Shown: piece by piece, positions 1-8,915 of the stretch
How the letters are laid out: each line of letters opens with the position of its first letter
Numbering within the stretch: the first letter of the stretch is position 1
Assembly (NCBI GenBank): GCA_025362575.1
Contig: JANYIQ010000260.1
Span: forward strand, 1-36,981
DNA from: Bacteroidia bacterium
GTDB lineage: Bacteria; Bacteroidota; Bacteroidia; B-17B0; Aurantibacillaceae
Reading direction: 5' to 3'
DNA: 36,981 bases
Position numbers and translations under genes: made by a program
Notes under the pieces: generated by a model
Database searches by the model: none
Told to the model about the DNA's origin: nothing
What the model saw: the letters and a program-made list of their open reading frames with translations, nothing else

Positions 1-515
1 GTCCGGGTGTTATCACTGCAGGAGAAGCCAAAGTAGGCATCATGCCCGGTTTCGTTTTTGTGAAAGGCCGTATCGGTATTATTTCAAAATCAGGAACATT
101 AACATACGAAGCTGCCGATCAAATTGCGAAAGCAGGTTTAGGAGTTAGCACCGCCATTGGTATTGGCGGCGACCCTATCATTGGAACACCAACTAAAGAT
201 GCTGTTGAATTATTGATGAACGATCCTGAGACAGATGCCATTGTTATGATTGGTGAAATTGGTGGCAACTACGAAGCTGAAGCGGCGCGTTGGATAAAAG
301 CAAACGGAAATAAAAAACCGGTTGTAGGTTTCATCGCCGGACAAACTGCTCCAAAAGGCCGCACCATGGGTCATGCCGGTGCAATTGTTGGTGGCGCAGA
401 AGATACAGCACAAGCAAAAATGAAGATCATGAAAGAATGTGGCATTCACGTTTGCGAAAGCCCTGCCGATATTGGTAAGACGATGGCGAAGGTGTTGAAA
501 GGTGTTACGGCTTAG
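1..515 (+). CDS. sucD: Succinyl-CoA ligase (ADP/GDP-forming) alpha subunit, C-terminal part
   Basis: The reading frame is already open at the first full codon (base 3, reading P-G-V-I-T), so the gene begins outside the window; 170 residues plus stop are present, against about 290 for the whole family. The enzyme interconverts succinyl-CoA and succinate in the TCA cycle with NTP formation, as an alpha/beta complex in the cytoplasm. Visible family marks are G-x-x-K-V-G-I-M-P-G near the left edge, S-x-S-G-T-L-T-Y-E and, near the C-terminus, G-H-A-G-A-I, whose His is the phosphorylated catalytic residue. Annotators would place an internal ATG at 42, but homology continues upstream of it. A strong hairpin terminator follows at 611-637. 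The sucC partner is not in the window. Confidence 0.97.
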   Translation, partial: PGVITAGEAKVGIMPGFVFVKGRIGIISKSGTLTYEAADQIAKAGLGVSTAIGIGGDPIIGTPTKDAVELLMNDPETDAIVMIGEIGGNYEAEAARWIKANGNKKPVVGFIAGQTAPKGRTMGHAGAIVGGAEDTAQAKMKIMKECGIHVCESPADIGKTMAKVLKGVTA

Positions 516-516
516 T

Positions 517-547
517 TAGTTTAGAGTTCGTGGTTCGGAGTTCGTAC
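517..547 (+). repeat. Dispersed intergenic repeat of the TTAGAGTTCG / GTTCGTAG type, copy 1
   Basis: Immediately after the sucD stop there is a run of GTTCG-like units (TTTAGAGTTCG, TGGTTCGGAG, TTCGTAC). The reverse complement of 17521-17554 carries the same core (GTTTAGAGTTGAG, GTTCGTAGTTCGTAG). Two related copies 17 kb apart, both touching gene 3' ends, suggest a dispersed low-complexity repeat, not regulation. Confidence 0.5.
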
Positions 548-610
548 AAAGCTCCAAACAAAATAAAATTTATATTTTTGAAAGCCCTGTTCGAGAGAAT
601 GGGGTCGAAG

Positions 611-637
611 ATCCGGAGTGAAACCTCCGGATTTTTT
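611..637 (+). terminator. Rho-independent terminator of sucD
   Basis: A perfect 8-bp stem, ATCCGGAG paired with CTCCGGAT, with a six-base loop TGAAAC, is followed directly by a run of T. It lies about 95 bases after the sucD stop and reads in the same direction. Confidence 0.85.
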
Positions 638-725
638 GTTTATTGAAATGTCTTTTTTTCTAAAGTGTTCCTCATAGTTTAAGAAGGATATTAAGCCAGT
701 TCACTTTGAAACTTCATAAAACACA

Positions 726-751
726 GAAGGCCGATCAAATGACCGGCCTTC
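726..751 (-). terminator. Hairpin terminator of the T9SS SBBP gene on the minus strand
   Basis: GAAGGCCG (726-733) pairs perfectly with CGGCCTTC (744-751) around a ten-base loop. It lies about 20 bases beyond the stop of the minus-strand gene and, read on the minus strand, is followed by a T-rich stretch (TGTGTTTTATG). It could also act on the plus strand as a second barrier after sucD. Confidence 0.6.
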
Positions 752-772
752 TTATTTCAATAAAATCAATTT

Positions 773-3523
773 CTACTCTCTTATTATTTTCTTTATTATG
801 GTCGTTTCTGATGTGGATATTCTGATGAAATAAACCCCTTGAGTCATATTTCTCATATCAATGCTATGCGTTTCCATATTCACATTATCGTTGGTTAGAA
901 CTACCTGTCCAATCGAATTAATTACCTGAATTTTTTTAATTATTTCGGAGGCCTGAATATTCAGCAGATTAGTTACAGGATTAGGATAAAGACGCATATC
1001 ATTTGCGCTACCCAATATCTCACCAACAGCACTAAGTGTGCTACAAGCTATAGAAGTAACTACAGTATTTGAAACTGTATTTGTATTTACCGGCGCATTG
1101 AAATCAAAATAAATACTCGAAGTATTTTTGATAATGGTATTGTTTGGTAAACTCGGTTGCGCGTTAACTTCAAAAATAACATAGCCATGGCTCTGTGCTT
1201 CATTTGAAGTACTGTCGGGCAAATTAATATTATCGAAATGAAACTTTAATACATTATTTGGCTTCACTTCGGTATACATTGGATGACTGCTACCCAATAT
1301 TTTTACACTGCTTATATTCAAATTAGTTGAAAGCGAATCTTTCACTACTATGTTAGAAGCTGATGCCGACCCTGTATTTTGAAAACGTATTGTATATGCC
1401 AATGGTTGGTTATTCAAAATATATCCTAATCCACAAGCGCCCGCAGGATTTACTTGTATATCATTAGGATCATAAGCAGCCATTACTAATCTGCAATAGT
1501 TAGTGGTATTGTTAACCGGATTAAAATCTCCTGCAGTTGGCGTTACTGCTAAAGTTACACACACTGTATTACCCAATGCTGTGGTAGTTTTTGTCATTAC
1601 AGTAACTGTTGAAGTGAAATGTGGCATTCCATAAATAAAATTGCTGTAATTCCATATCAAAGTATCACCACTTAAAGTAGCAAGAGGAACAGATGTTTGA
1701 TATTTAGTAAGTGTTGTGTCGAGTCTTAGTTTTATTTTTCCACTCGTTGGCACACAACCATCATTAAAAACATCAACATTTAATTTTGTTGGCCATCCCG
1801 GAAGGTAAACTGAACTCACAACACTACCTCGCATATCAAAACCACTTAAAGTAGCCGGCTGGCTTATTAAAACAGCCGATGTTCGTGAACAACCTAATGC
1901 ATCGTTAACCGTAACTGTATAAATTCCTCCTGCTGTTGGCGATCCGGTAGCAAGCGTTGAAGTTGGTGTAGTCCATGTATAAGTGTATGGAGCATTACCA
2001 AATTGTGGAACAGCTGTAATTGCACCAATACTGTTTGTGCAAGTAATGTGAGCAATCGCCGTAAAACCAAGCGTCATGTTTGAACAAACATTTTGAGACA
2101 ATTTCTGAATAAAAGCATTTTCAAACGAAACAGGCGTCAAATTATAAACACCAATTCCCGGATCGAAATCGCAAATGCCCTGGAATCCACCGCAAGTATA
2201 AATATTATTGCTATTATCTTTTGTAATTGCCCATGCCCAAGTTGTATTGCTCGCGCCAAGACTAGTGGCCCAAACAAAATTACCCAATGTATTTAACTTT
2301 AATGTAAAAGCACTGATAACTGTTGTATTCAAATTATAAATTCCAATGTTAGGATCAAAATCGCCGGTTGCACCAAAATAACCTGTAACATAGGAGTTAC
2401 CGGAAGCATCAACACATATAGCGGTTCCATCTTCAGAGCCACTTGTGCTTCCAACACCTTTTAACCAACCAAAATTACCGTTATTGTCAAACTTACAAAT
2501 AAAAATATCATAACCGCCCGTTGTAACGAGTGTGTTAGTGCCTGTACCGAAATTGATCTGAGTAATGTAATCTCCGGTAGCATAAACGTTTCCAGATGCA
2601 TCAAGGTCGATGGCAGTTGCCTTTGTATTTGGCCCTCCACCCGAACCCTGTGCCCAAAGAAATCCACCCGAAGGAGAAACTTTTAAAATAAATGAGCTGC
2701 TGCTTCCGCCATTTAGCGTGTAAGTTCCAACACCCATGTCAAAATCGTTTACGCCGTTAAAATTTCCACAAGCAAAAACGTTGCCTGCTGCATCAGTTTT
2801 AACAGATAGAACAGGGGAAAAACCTGCACTGGCAATGCTTCCTGCCCAAATAAAATTTCCACTGCTATTCAATTTCAAAATGAATCCTTCCTGGTTTGAA
2901 ACTCCAACTGTTGTAGTAATATTATAAACTCCAACCCCAGGATCAAAATCTACAGTGCCTTGAAATCCACCACCTACAATTACATTATTGCTATTGTCAA
3001 CATGAACACTAATTCCGGCATCAGCTAAGGGCGAACCAATTGACACGGCCCAGACAAAATTACCGGCAGCGTTCAATTTAAGTAAGTACATATCGTTACC
3101 ACCATTAGAAGTAAGATTATATACAGATGCTCCCGGATCAAAATCAACAGTACCGGAATACAATCCGGTTACGTAAATATTTCCTGCATTATCTGTGGCA
3201 ACAGAACTGGCATTATCATTATTAGAAGGCGAACCAACACTTATGGCCCAAACAAAATTACCCAGCGAATCTAGTTTTTGAACGTAAATATCATTTGAGG
3301 CTGCGTTAGAACTTATATTGAACACACCTGCATTGGGATCAAAATCAACAGTACCAAAATAATATCCTGCTGAGATAATATTTTTTGCATTATCTACTTT
3401 TGCGCCAAATACGCGTTTAGCTGCAAAACTTTTCGCGAATGAAAAATTTTGTGCATTAACTTTAGAAGCGACCAAAACAATGGTCACAAATAATAATCTC
3501 ATCTTAAAATTCAATCCTTTCAT
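773..3523 (-). CDS. Secreted T9SS cargo: SBBP beta-propeller, SprB-like and DUF11-like domains
   Basis: A 916-residue protein with a signal peptide (residues 1 to about 24, ending VNA before Gln). Residues about 27-485 hold seven repeats of about 65 residues, each carrying a D-F-D-P-G-like loop and most ending in G-N-F-V-W-A, typical of SBBP (seven-bladed beta-propeller) repeats. A Cys-containing SprB-like repeat follows (about 490-575). Then comes an adhesin-like segment starting at D-P-N-D with T-I-R-F-Q-N-T-G-S-A, similar to the DUF11/DUF7619 region of Bacteroidota surface proteins. The last about 75 residues (Y-P-N-P-V-T-N ... K-K-I-I-R-E) are a T9SS type A sorting domain, so export through T9SS is expected. 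An alternative start is Met8. The specific role is unknown. It is a paralogue of the divergent neighbour at 3834. Confidence 0.9.
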   Translation of the reverse strand: MKGLNFKMRLLFVTIVLVASKVNAQNFSFAKSFAAKRVFGAKVDNAKNIISAGYYFGTVDFDPNAGVFNISSNAASNDIYVQKLDSLGNFVWAISVGSPSNNDNASSVATDNAGNIYVTGLYSGTVDFDPGASVYNLTSNGGNDMYLLKLNAAGNFVWAVSIGSPLADAGISVHVDNSNNVIVGGGFQGTVDFDPGVGVYNITTTVGVSNQEGFILKLNSSGNFIWAGSIASAGFSPVLSVKTDAAGNVFACGNFNGVNDFDMGVGTYTLNGGSSSSFILKVSPSGGFLWAQGSGGGPNTKATAIDLDASGNVYATGDYITQINFGTGTNTLVTTGGYDIFICKFDNNGNFGWLKGVGSTSGSEDGTAICVDASGNSYVTGYFGATGDFDPNIGIYNLNTTVISAFTLKLNTLGNFVWATSLGASNTTWAWAITKDNSNNIYTCGGFQGICDFDPGIGVYNLTPVSFENAFIQKLSQNVCSNMTLGFTAIAHITCTNSIGAITAVPQFGNAPYTYTWTTPTSTLATGSPTAGGIYTVTVNDALGCSRTSAVLISQPATLSGFDMRGSVVSSVYLPGWPTKLNVDVFNDGCVPTSGKIKLRLDTTLTKYQTSVPLATLSGDTLIWNYSNFIYGMPHFTSTVTVMTKTTTALGNTVCVTLAVTPTAGDFNPVNNTTNYCRLVMAAYDPNDIQVNPAGACGLGYILNNQPLAYTIRFQNTGSASASNIVVKDSLSTNLNISSVKILGSSHPMYTEVKPNNVLKFHFDNINLPDSTSNEAQSHGYVIFEVNAQPSLPNNTIIKNTSSIYFDFNAPVNTNTVSNTVVTSIACSTLSAVGEILGSANDMRLYPNPVTNLLNIQASEIIKKIQVINSIGQVVLTNDNVNMETHSIDMRNMTQGVYFIRISTSETTIIKKIIRE

Positions 3524-3833
3524 ATAAATAGTTTATTCACGTTTAGTTTCGCCAAACATACTACTAAATTGTTTTAAAGAACGACCTAATGAGTAAAACA
3601 ATGGTTTTACTTATTGAATGGCCTGACCCTATAAACCGGATAATTTTATTAAGACCTTTTAGTACTGGATTCGGCAGCTTAAAGACCTTAAGGAAACGTG
3701 TTCGAGCCAAAAAATTCAATCACTCATTCATAACAACGATTCACTCACAACCGAATACACTTAAGTAAATCACTTGATTTTAATTTGTTTACAAAGATCT
3801 GAAGAGTACTTTTACGTCAATAAATACATTCAA
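3524..3833. other. Divergent intergenic region between two SBBP T9SS genes
   Basis: About 310 bases without a credible gene. A TAnnTTTG match on the minus strand (3553-3560) could be the -7 element of the left gene. A short upstream extension of the right-hand frame (from 3774) is open but reads as non-coding ahead of the signal peptide. No terminator or clear repeat was seen. Confidence 0.5.
3553..3560 (-). promoter_or_regulatory. Candidate -7 box TATGTTTG for the 916-residue T9SS gene
   Basis: The minus strand reads TATGTTTG, matching the Bacteroidota TAnnTTTG element, about 30 bases upstream of the start codon. No TTG at the expected -33 spacing was found, so this is a weak call. Confidence 0.35.
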
Positions 3834-5606
3834 ATGAAAAGAAATTTCATCCAATTGCTGGTCATAACTTCCGCATTTTGCACTGCTTCATTACTTGCTC
3901 AGATCCCATCCTTAACCTGGGTAAAAAAAGTGGGCGGCAAATACGATGACAGAATTTTGGATGTAAAGATCGACTCACAAAAAAATGTGATCATGGTTGG
4001 TCAAACTAAAGATACCGTTGATTACGATCCGGGACCGGGCGTAAGTAAGCAAGTAACTTTAAGCGGTGGCTTTGTTTGGAAACTCGATTCAATGGGTAAT
4101 TTCATTTGGGCAAAAACATTTAACGGCACCAATTATATTTCACCGAATAGTTTACAATTAGATAATGCCAATAACGTTTATATTGGCGGAGGTTTTTCTG
4201 GGGTTGCTGATTTTGATCCGGGAGCAAGTACATTTATTATGACCTCCGGCGGAGCTGTACCAAAAGGCGATATTTTTGCTGTGAAATTAACAAGTGCCGG
4301 AAATTTTGTATGGGCCAAAAGTATGGGCAGCATTGGAAATGATAATGCCTTTACAATCAATCTAGATAATTCGAATAATATTTATCTGAACGGGCTTTTT
4401 CAAGATACCGTTGATTTTGATCCGGGTGTTGGAACATACACCATTGCCTCAGGTTACAATCCAAATTCAATTTCTTCGCATAGTTTTTACATGAAGTTAG
4501 ATAACAACGGTAATTTTTTATGGGCCGGTGCATTAAACGGAACTGCCAAAAGTTGTGTGAGAGCCAGTGCTATAGACGCCAACAACAACGTTTATTTTAC
4601 AGGAGATTACGCAGGCATCACCGACTTTGACATGACAGCCGGAACTTATACTTTAAATGGTACAGCTCAATCTTCGGCCTTTATTTCTAAATATTCTGCT
4701 ACCGGTACTTTAAAATGGGTACGCAGCAGTACATATTTAAGTGGTCCTAACGGTGAAGGTGATGATATTGCTCTTGATAAATTAGGAAATATTTTTGTAG
4801 TTGGAACTGCCGGGTTAACCATAAATTTTAGTCTAAGCTCAAATACCTATAGCACAGTTTTAGGTGGTAATGATGCCTTCATTACCAAATTCGACACCGC
4901 GGGAAATTATCAATGGCTCAAAGGTTATGGTGCTTATGGAACAGGAGATTATATGGGTTCTATCGTAACTGATAAATACAACGACCTGTACATTACAGGA
5001 AGTTTTGGTTTAGGCAACGGTAATAACGACTTCGATCCCGATGCTGTTGGCACCTATTCACTTCCACATTTTACAGCAGTATCTGCAACAGAAGGATACA
5101 TGTTAAAGTTAGATAATGCCGGTAATTTTAAATGGGCGTTCATGAATTCAATGACCACACCAACCATTACACAGCAACAAATTATTCAATATGCAGGTAC
5201 AGTTGACAACAATGGTAATGTATATTGTATTGGTGGTTTCAATGGTCCCGCCGACTGGAACCCATCTGCAGGAACTTTTACATTCACTACCCTAACCAAT
5301 CAGCCTTGGGATGCTGATGGTTATATCCAAAAATTATCGCAGGGCATTTTTACAGCGATGAAACCATTGGCAAATCCATTTGAAAACGCTTCAGTTTTTC
5401 CGAATCCTACTTCCGGCAGATTTAATATCGTGACAAAAACCAACTCTACCATTTTGGTTACAGATATTTTTGGCCGTGAAATTATATCTGAAAACATTGA
5501 TGCCGGAAGAAATAGTATAGATTTAAGTTCACAAGCAAGTGGCATTTATTTTGTCAAAGCAATAAGTGAAAACGGCCAGGAAGTTTTTAAATTGATCAAA
5601 GAATAG
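3834..5606 (+). CDS. Secreted T9SS cargo with SBBP beta-propeller repeats
   Basis: I start at the ATG at 3834 because it opens a signal peptide (M-K-R-N-F-I-Q-L-L-V ... S-L-L-A-Q); an upstream ATG at 3774 would add 20 implausible residues. The 590-residue protein has seven SBBP-like repeats with D-F-D-P-G loops. The fourth reads D-F-D-M and the fifth I-N-F, exactly the two irregular positions of the divergent 916-residue paralogue. A T9SS type A sorting domain (F-P-N-P-T-S-G ... ending K-L-I-K-E) closes the protein. It lacks the SprB-like and DUF11-like modules. Expected location is the cell surface or medium. Substrate or ligand unknown. Confidence 0.9.
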   Translation: MKRNFIQLLVITSAFCTASLLAQIPSLTWVKKVGGKYDDRILDVKIDSQKNVIMVGQTKDTVDYDPGPGVSKQVTLSGGFVWKLDSMGNFIWAKTFNGTNYISPNSLQLDNANNVYIGGGFSGVADFDPGASTFIMTSGGAVPKGDIFAVKLTSAGNFVWAKSMGSIGNDNAFTINLDNSNNIYLNGLFQDTVDFDPGVGTYTIASGYNPNSISSHSFYMKLDNNGNFLWAGALNGTAKSCVRASAIDANNNVYFTGDYAGITDFDMTAGTYTLNGTAQSSAFISKYSATGTLKWVRSSTYLSGPNGEGDDIALDKLGNIFVVGTAGLTINFSLSSNTYSTVLGGNDAFITKFDTAGNYQWLKGYGAYGTGDYMGSIVTDKYNDLYITGSFGLGNGNNDFDPDAVGTYSLPHFTAVSATEGYMLKLDNAGNFKWAFMNSMTTPTITQQQIIQYAGTVDNNGNVYCIGGFNGPADWNPSAGTFTFTTLTNQPWDADGYIQKLSQGIFTAMKPLANPFENASVFPNPTSGRFNIVTKTNSTILVTDIFGREIISENIDAGRNSIDLSSQASGIYFVKAISENGQEVFKLIKE

Positions 5607-5690
5607 TTAATCGGATTTCATTACTTACCTGCACTTTTAAAAAGATATAATTTTTATACAAAACATAAAACAATTGCATAAATTCCACCC

Positions 5691-8180
5691 ATGAAAAATT
5701 TAAAGATTAACTTGATTGCCTGCTTCATCATTTTTTCGATCACTATGTTGAAGTCACAAACCTATATGGTAAATACCATTACCGGTAATTCGGTTACGCC
5801 GGGTTATAGTGGTGATGGTGGTCCTGCTATCGCTGCAACATTTTCTAATATAAGCAGCGCAATTACAGACATGTCAGGCAACATCTACATTTCAGATGAA
5901 TTAAGTCATTGCATTCGTAAAATAAATCAATCGACCGGAATTATAACTACAATTGCAGGTAACGGCACGCAGGGTTATACCGGCGATGGTGGACCGGCTT
6001 CTCTTGCCACATTAAGCTATCCACTTTCACTGGTATTGAATCCTGCCGGTAATGCCATCCTTTTCGTTGACCAGTCTTACAGCAGGATCCGTAAAATTGA
6101 TTTGATCTCAGGTAACATTAGCACCATTATTGGCTCAGGAAGTAATAATTTCTCAGTTGGTCTCACCGCCGCTTCCTGCTCTTTTTCAGGGGCCAAAAGT
6201 TTGACTTACAATTCAACCGGCGATCTATTTATTTTATTTGCTTCAACCGGAAATTGTAATGTTTACCGTGTTGACAAAACCACCGATCTTATTTCGAAAT
6301 ATGTTGGTACCGGTGGCGGCTGGGGTTATTCTTTTGGCGATGGCGGATTGGCAACTTCTGCGGCCATCGATCTGTCGGGAGGAATTGTTTTTGACGGTTC
6401 GGATAATTTATATATTGCCGAACAACAAAGAGACAAGATCCGCAAAGTTAATAGCGCTGGCATCATTTCAACTCTTGCAGGAGGCATAAGCGGATTTGCT
6501 GGAGATGGCGGACCGGCAGCGGCAGCGCAATTTAAAGTTCCGAGCTCGGTTTGCATTGACAATAACAACAATTTAATAATTGACGATCCGGGAAATTATA
6601 GGATCCGGAGCATCAATTTATCTACCGGAATAATTAATACTTTGATGGGCAATGGCGTTTATGGTGCTACAGGTGATGGTGGAGCAACAACACTAGCAAA
6701 GCACGCCGGCGGAATTGTTTTAAGCAGTTTATACGGCAATGTTTTGTATGCTAATAACGGAACTAACTTGCGTGAAATAAAATTGAATGGATCATCAAAC
6801 CAGATATTTGGTAACGTGTTTGTTGATTGCAATAATAATTGCACAAAACAATCTAATGAAACATACGCTTCTTCTGCCGTTCAATTGATCGCAACAACTG
6901 GAAGTAGCTCTTACACTGTATCTCCGAATGCATACGGTAATTATTCGTTTAGTGGTCTGCCTTCCGGCTTATATACCATTTTGCCTGTTGCTTTAACGAA
7001 TTATTCTCTTTGTTCAAGTGCAAGCTTCACTGCTAACATCACTCCAACTACCAATATAAGTTACAATTTTGCTGTTAAACAAACATCGGCACCAACAAGC
7101 GATTATACTTCATTTCTTACTTTGTCAGGCGCTTCACCCGGACCAGGAGCTGTTCCCGGAGGAACGATCACCTTAAGCGTTTATAACAACATGATGAATG
7201 CTTCTGCCTGCACAACAGTTTCACCTGGTAAATTAAAAATAGTTTTACCTCCTTTTATGACCTATGGAATTGCTGTAGGAACTACTACTGCGCCAAATTC
7301 TATTGTTACCGCTGCTACCGGCGATACCCTTATTTGGAATTCACCGGCACCTAACGATGTGCACCAGTTTACAGCCATTACCGCTACCAATGTTCTTATT
7401 GGAGGAAGTTATTGCATTAGCTCTATCATTTATCCATTAGCGGATGCAGTTCCTGGCAATAACACTTTTACATTTTGCAGAACTTATGGAGGCCCATTCG
7501 ATCCTAACGATAAAACAGCTGAAGCATTAGGAATGTCAGCAAACGGGAACATTTTACCGGCAACTACTGACCTCACCTACACCATTCGTTTTCAAAATAT
7601 GGGCAGCGCTCCGGCTGTAAATGTTTTGGTAAAAGACACTATTGATCTTAATTTAAATATCAACAGCATACAAATATTATCTTCGAGCTACCCTGTTCAA
7701 GCGCAAATAAACAACAGCACCAGGGAAGTTAGTTTTCGCTTCAATACAATTTATCTACCTGCAGCTTCGGTTAACGAACCTGCCAGCCATGGTTACGTTC
7801 GGTATAAGATCAATTTAAATTCAGGCCTGCCTTTAGGTACTATTATAAAAAACCGCGGACAGATCTACTTCGATTATAATTCGGCTGTGGCCACCAACCA
7901 AACTATTAATACCATTGTAGCTACTGGCATTAAAGAATCGGAGTTATCTAAAACAATTTCAGTGTATCCCAATCCAACAAACGGTCATTTAAATATTACA
8001 TCATCAGTGATGATCATCAAAATAGAAGTGATAAATACTGTTGGCCAATTAGAGATATTGCACGAGGGTGTTAATTACACCGAAGGCTCCGTTGATGTGA
8101 GTCGCTTGGCGCAAGGTGTTTATATTTTACAATTATTCACAACCCAAGGCGTGATAACAAAGAAAATAATAAGAGAATAG
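5691..8180 (+). CDS. Secreted T9SS cargo with NHL repeats, SdrD B-like and DUF11-like domains
   Basis: An 829-residue protein. It has a signal peptide (M-K-N-L-K-I ... M-L-K-S-Q), then NHL-type propeller repeats over about residues 25-380, each with an I-x-T-I-A-G-N-G / G-D-G-G-P-A turn (five G-D-G-G copies). A Cys-containing SdrD B-like segment follows (about 380-470, G-N-V-F-V-D-C-N-N-N-C). Then there is the same D-P-N-D ... Y-T-I-R-F-Q-N-M-G-S-A module found in the 916-residue protein upstream, and a T9SS type A sorting domain (Y-P-N-P-T-N-G ... K-K-I-I-R-E). The gene lies 84 bases after the 590-residue T9SS gene, with no clear terminator between. It faces rsmG tail to tail, with two bases between the stop codons. 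Confidence 0.9.
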   Translation: MKNLKINLIACFIIFSITMLKSQTYMVNTITGNSVTPGYSGDGGPAIAATFSNISSAITDMSGNIYISDELSHCIRKINQSTGIITTIAGNGTQGYTGDGGPASLATLSYPLSLVLNPAGNAILFVDQSYSRIRKIDLISGNISTIIGSGSNNFSVGLTAASCSFSGAKSLTYNSTGDLFILFASTGNCNVYRVDKTTDLISKYVGTGGGWGYSFGDGGLATSAAIDLSGGIVFDGSDNLYIAEQQRDKIRKVNSAGIISTLAGGISGFAGDGGPAAAAQFKVPSSVCIDNNNNLIIDDPGNYRIRSINLSTGIINTLMGNGVYGATGDGGATTLAKHAGGIVLSSLYGNVLYANNGTNLREIKLNGSSNQIFGNVFVDCNNNCTKQSNETYASSAVQLIATTGSSSYTVSPNAYGNYSFSGLPSGLYTILPVALTNYSLCSSASFTANITPTTNISYNFAVKQTSAPTSDYTSFLTLSGASPGPGAVPGGTITLSVYNNMMNASACTTVSPGKLKIVLPPFMTYGIAVGTTTAPNSIVTAATGDTLIWNSPAPNDVHQFTAITATNVLIGGSYCISSIIYPLADAVPGNNTFTFCRTYGGPFDPNDKTAEALGMSANGNILPATTDLTYTIRFQNMGSAPAVNVLVKDTIDLNLNINSIQILSSSYPVQAQINNSTREVSFRFNTIYLPAASVNEPASHGYVRYKINLNSGLPLGTIIKNRGQIYFDYNSAVATNQTINTIVATGIKESELSKTISVYPNPTNGHLNITSSVMIIKIEVINTVGQLEILHEGVNYTEGSVDVSRLAQGVYILQLFTTQGVITKKIIRE

Positions 8181-8182
8181 GT

Positions 8183-8806
8183 TTAAAATCTCGGCAAATA
8201 AACCACCTTTTTAGTTTCGAAAAACTCTTCACTAAAAAAATCTTTGAGGTCGTAGAACTTACATTTACGTAGATGCTGTACAAATTCTGCTTTAAGGTCG
8301 CCACCTTTTAAGAATAAGGTACCGTTTTCAAGATCGTTGAACTGCTCTTTCAAAAATTTATCTTTTACCCAATTGTAAAATACAGGAAATTCAGTCACCG
8401 CCCTGCTCACTACAAAATGAAATTTTTCTTCGATTTGCTCGGCACGGATATTTTCGGCTCTCACATTCTTTAATTCCAGAGCTTCGGCTACACCTTTCAC
8501 TACTTTTATTTTTTTACCAATTGAATCGGCTAAATAAAACTCTGCTTCCGGAAATAAAATAGCCAGAGGTATCCCCGGAAAACCGCCACCGGTGCCAACA
8601 TCCAGCACCTTAGTGCCCGGTTTGAACTGAATGACTTTTGCAATTCCTAAAGAATGTAACACATGTCGCTCCATCAGTAGATCGATCTCTTTACGCGAGA
8701 CCACATTGATCTGAGCATTCCAAATTCCGTAAACTTCTTTTAGTTTAGAAAATTGTTGTTTTTGCGTTTCGGTAAGGTTGGGGAAGTATTTTAAGATTAT
8801 GTCCAT
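8183..8806 (-). CDS. rsmG: 16S rRNA (guanine527-N7)-methyltransferase
   Basis: RsmG uses S-adenosylmethionine to methylate N7 of G527 in 16S rRNA. The SAM-binding motif V-L-D-V-G-T-G-G-G-F-P-G-I-P-L-A and the following L-A-D-S-I-x-K-K-I are typical of the family, as are S-R-A-V-T-E-F near the C-terminus and the length of about 207 residues. I choose the ATG at 8806. A GTG three codons upstream (8815) is in frame but lies inside a dispersed repeat. The gene is last in a minus-strand group after the ECF sigma factor, with about 110 bases of repeat-rich spacer between them. Confidence 0.93.
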   Translation of the reverse strand: MDIILKYFPNLTETQKQQFSKLKEVYGIWNAQINVVSRKEIDLLMERHVLHSLGIAKVIQFKPGTKVLDVGTGGGFPGIPLAILFPEAEFYLADSIGKKIKVVKGVAEALELKNVRAENIRAEQIEEKFHFVVSRAVTEFPVFYNWVKDKFLKEQFNDLENGTLFLKGGDLKAEFVQHLRKCKFYDLKDFFSEEFFETKKVVYLPRF

Positions 8807-8809
8807 TAG

Positions 8810-8855
8810 TTTCACGCTGATTTGCGCAGATTAAAAACGCAGATGAACGCAGATT
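8810..8855 (+). repeat. Dispersed CGCTGATTT / CGCAGATT repeat, copy 1
   Basis: TTTCACGCTGATTT, then GCGCAGATTAAAAACGC, then AGATGAACGCAGATT. The 17464-17505 copy matches nearly base for base (TTTCACGCTGATTT, CCGCTGATTAAAAAAG, ATGAAGCAGATT). It is made of short CGCAGAT/CGCTGAT units, lies just upstream of rsmG and supplies that gene's alternative GTG. I recall similar CGCAGAT-unit repeats in other genomes, but could not search for them. Confidence 0.75.
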
Positions 8856-8879
8856 AAATTATTAAAAAAATTCCGCGAA

Positions 8880-8897
8880 TCCCGATAGCTATCAGGA
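8880..8897. repeat. Palindromic element TCCCGATAGCTATCAGGA
   Basis: GATAGCTATC is a perfect 10-base palindrome, extended to 18 bases by TCC/GGA with one mismatched pair. It lies in the spacer between rsmG and the ECF sigma gene, beside the CGCAGAT repeat. It could be a short palindromic repeat or a protein site; only one copy was seen here. Confidence 0.45.
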
Positions 8898-8915
8898 CTG
8901 CGAGAACTGCCTTTA

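Noticed and set aside
2093-2296. Plus-strand ORFs inside the 916-residue T9SS gene
   Set aside because: Repeat-driven shadows of the real minus-strand frame.
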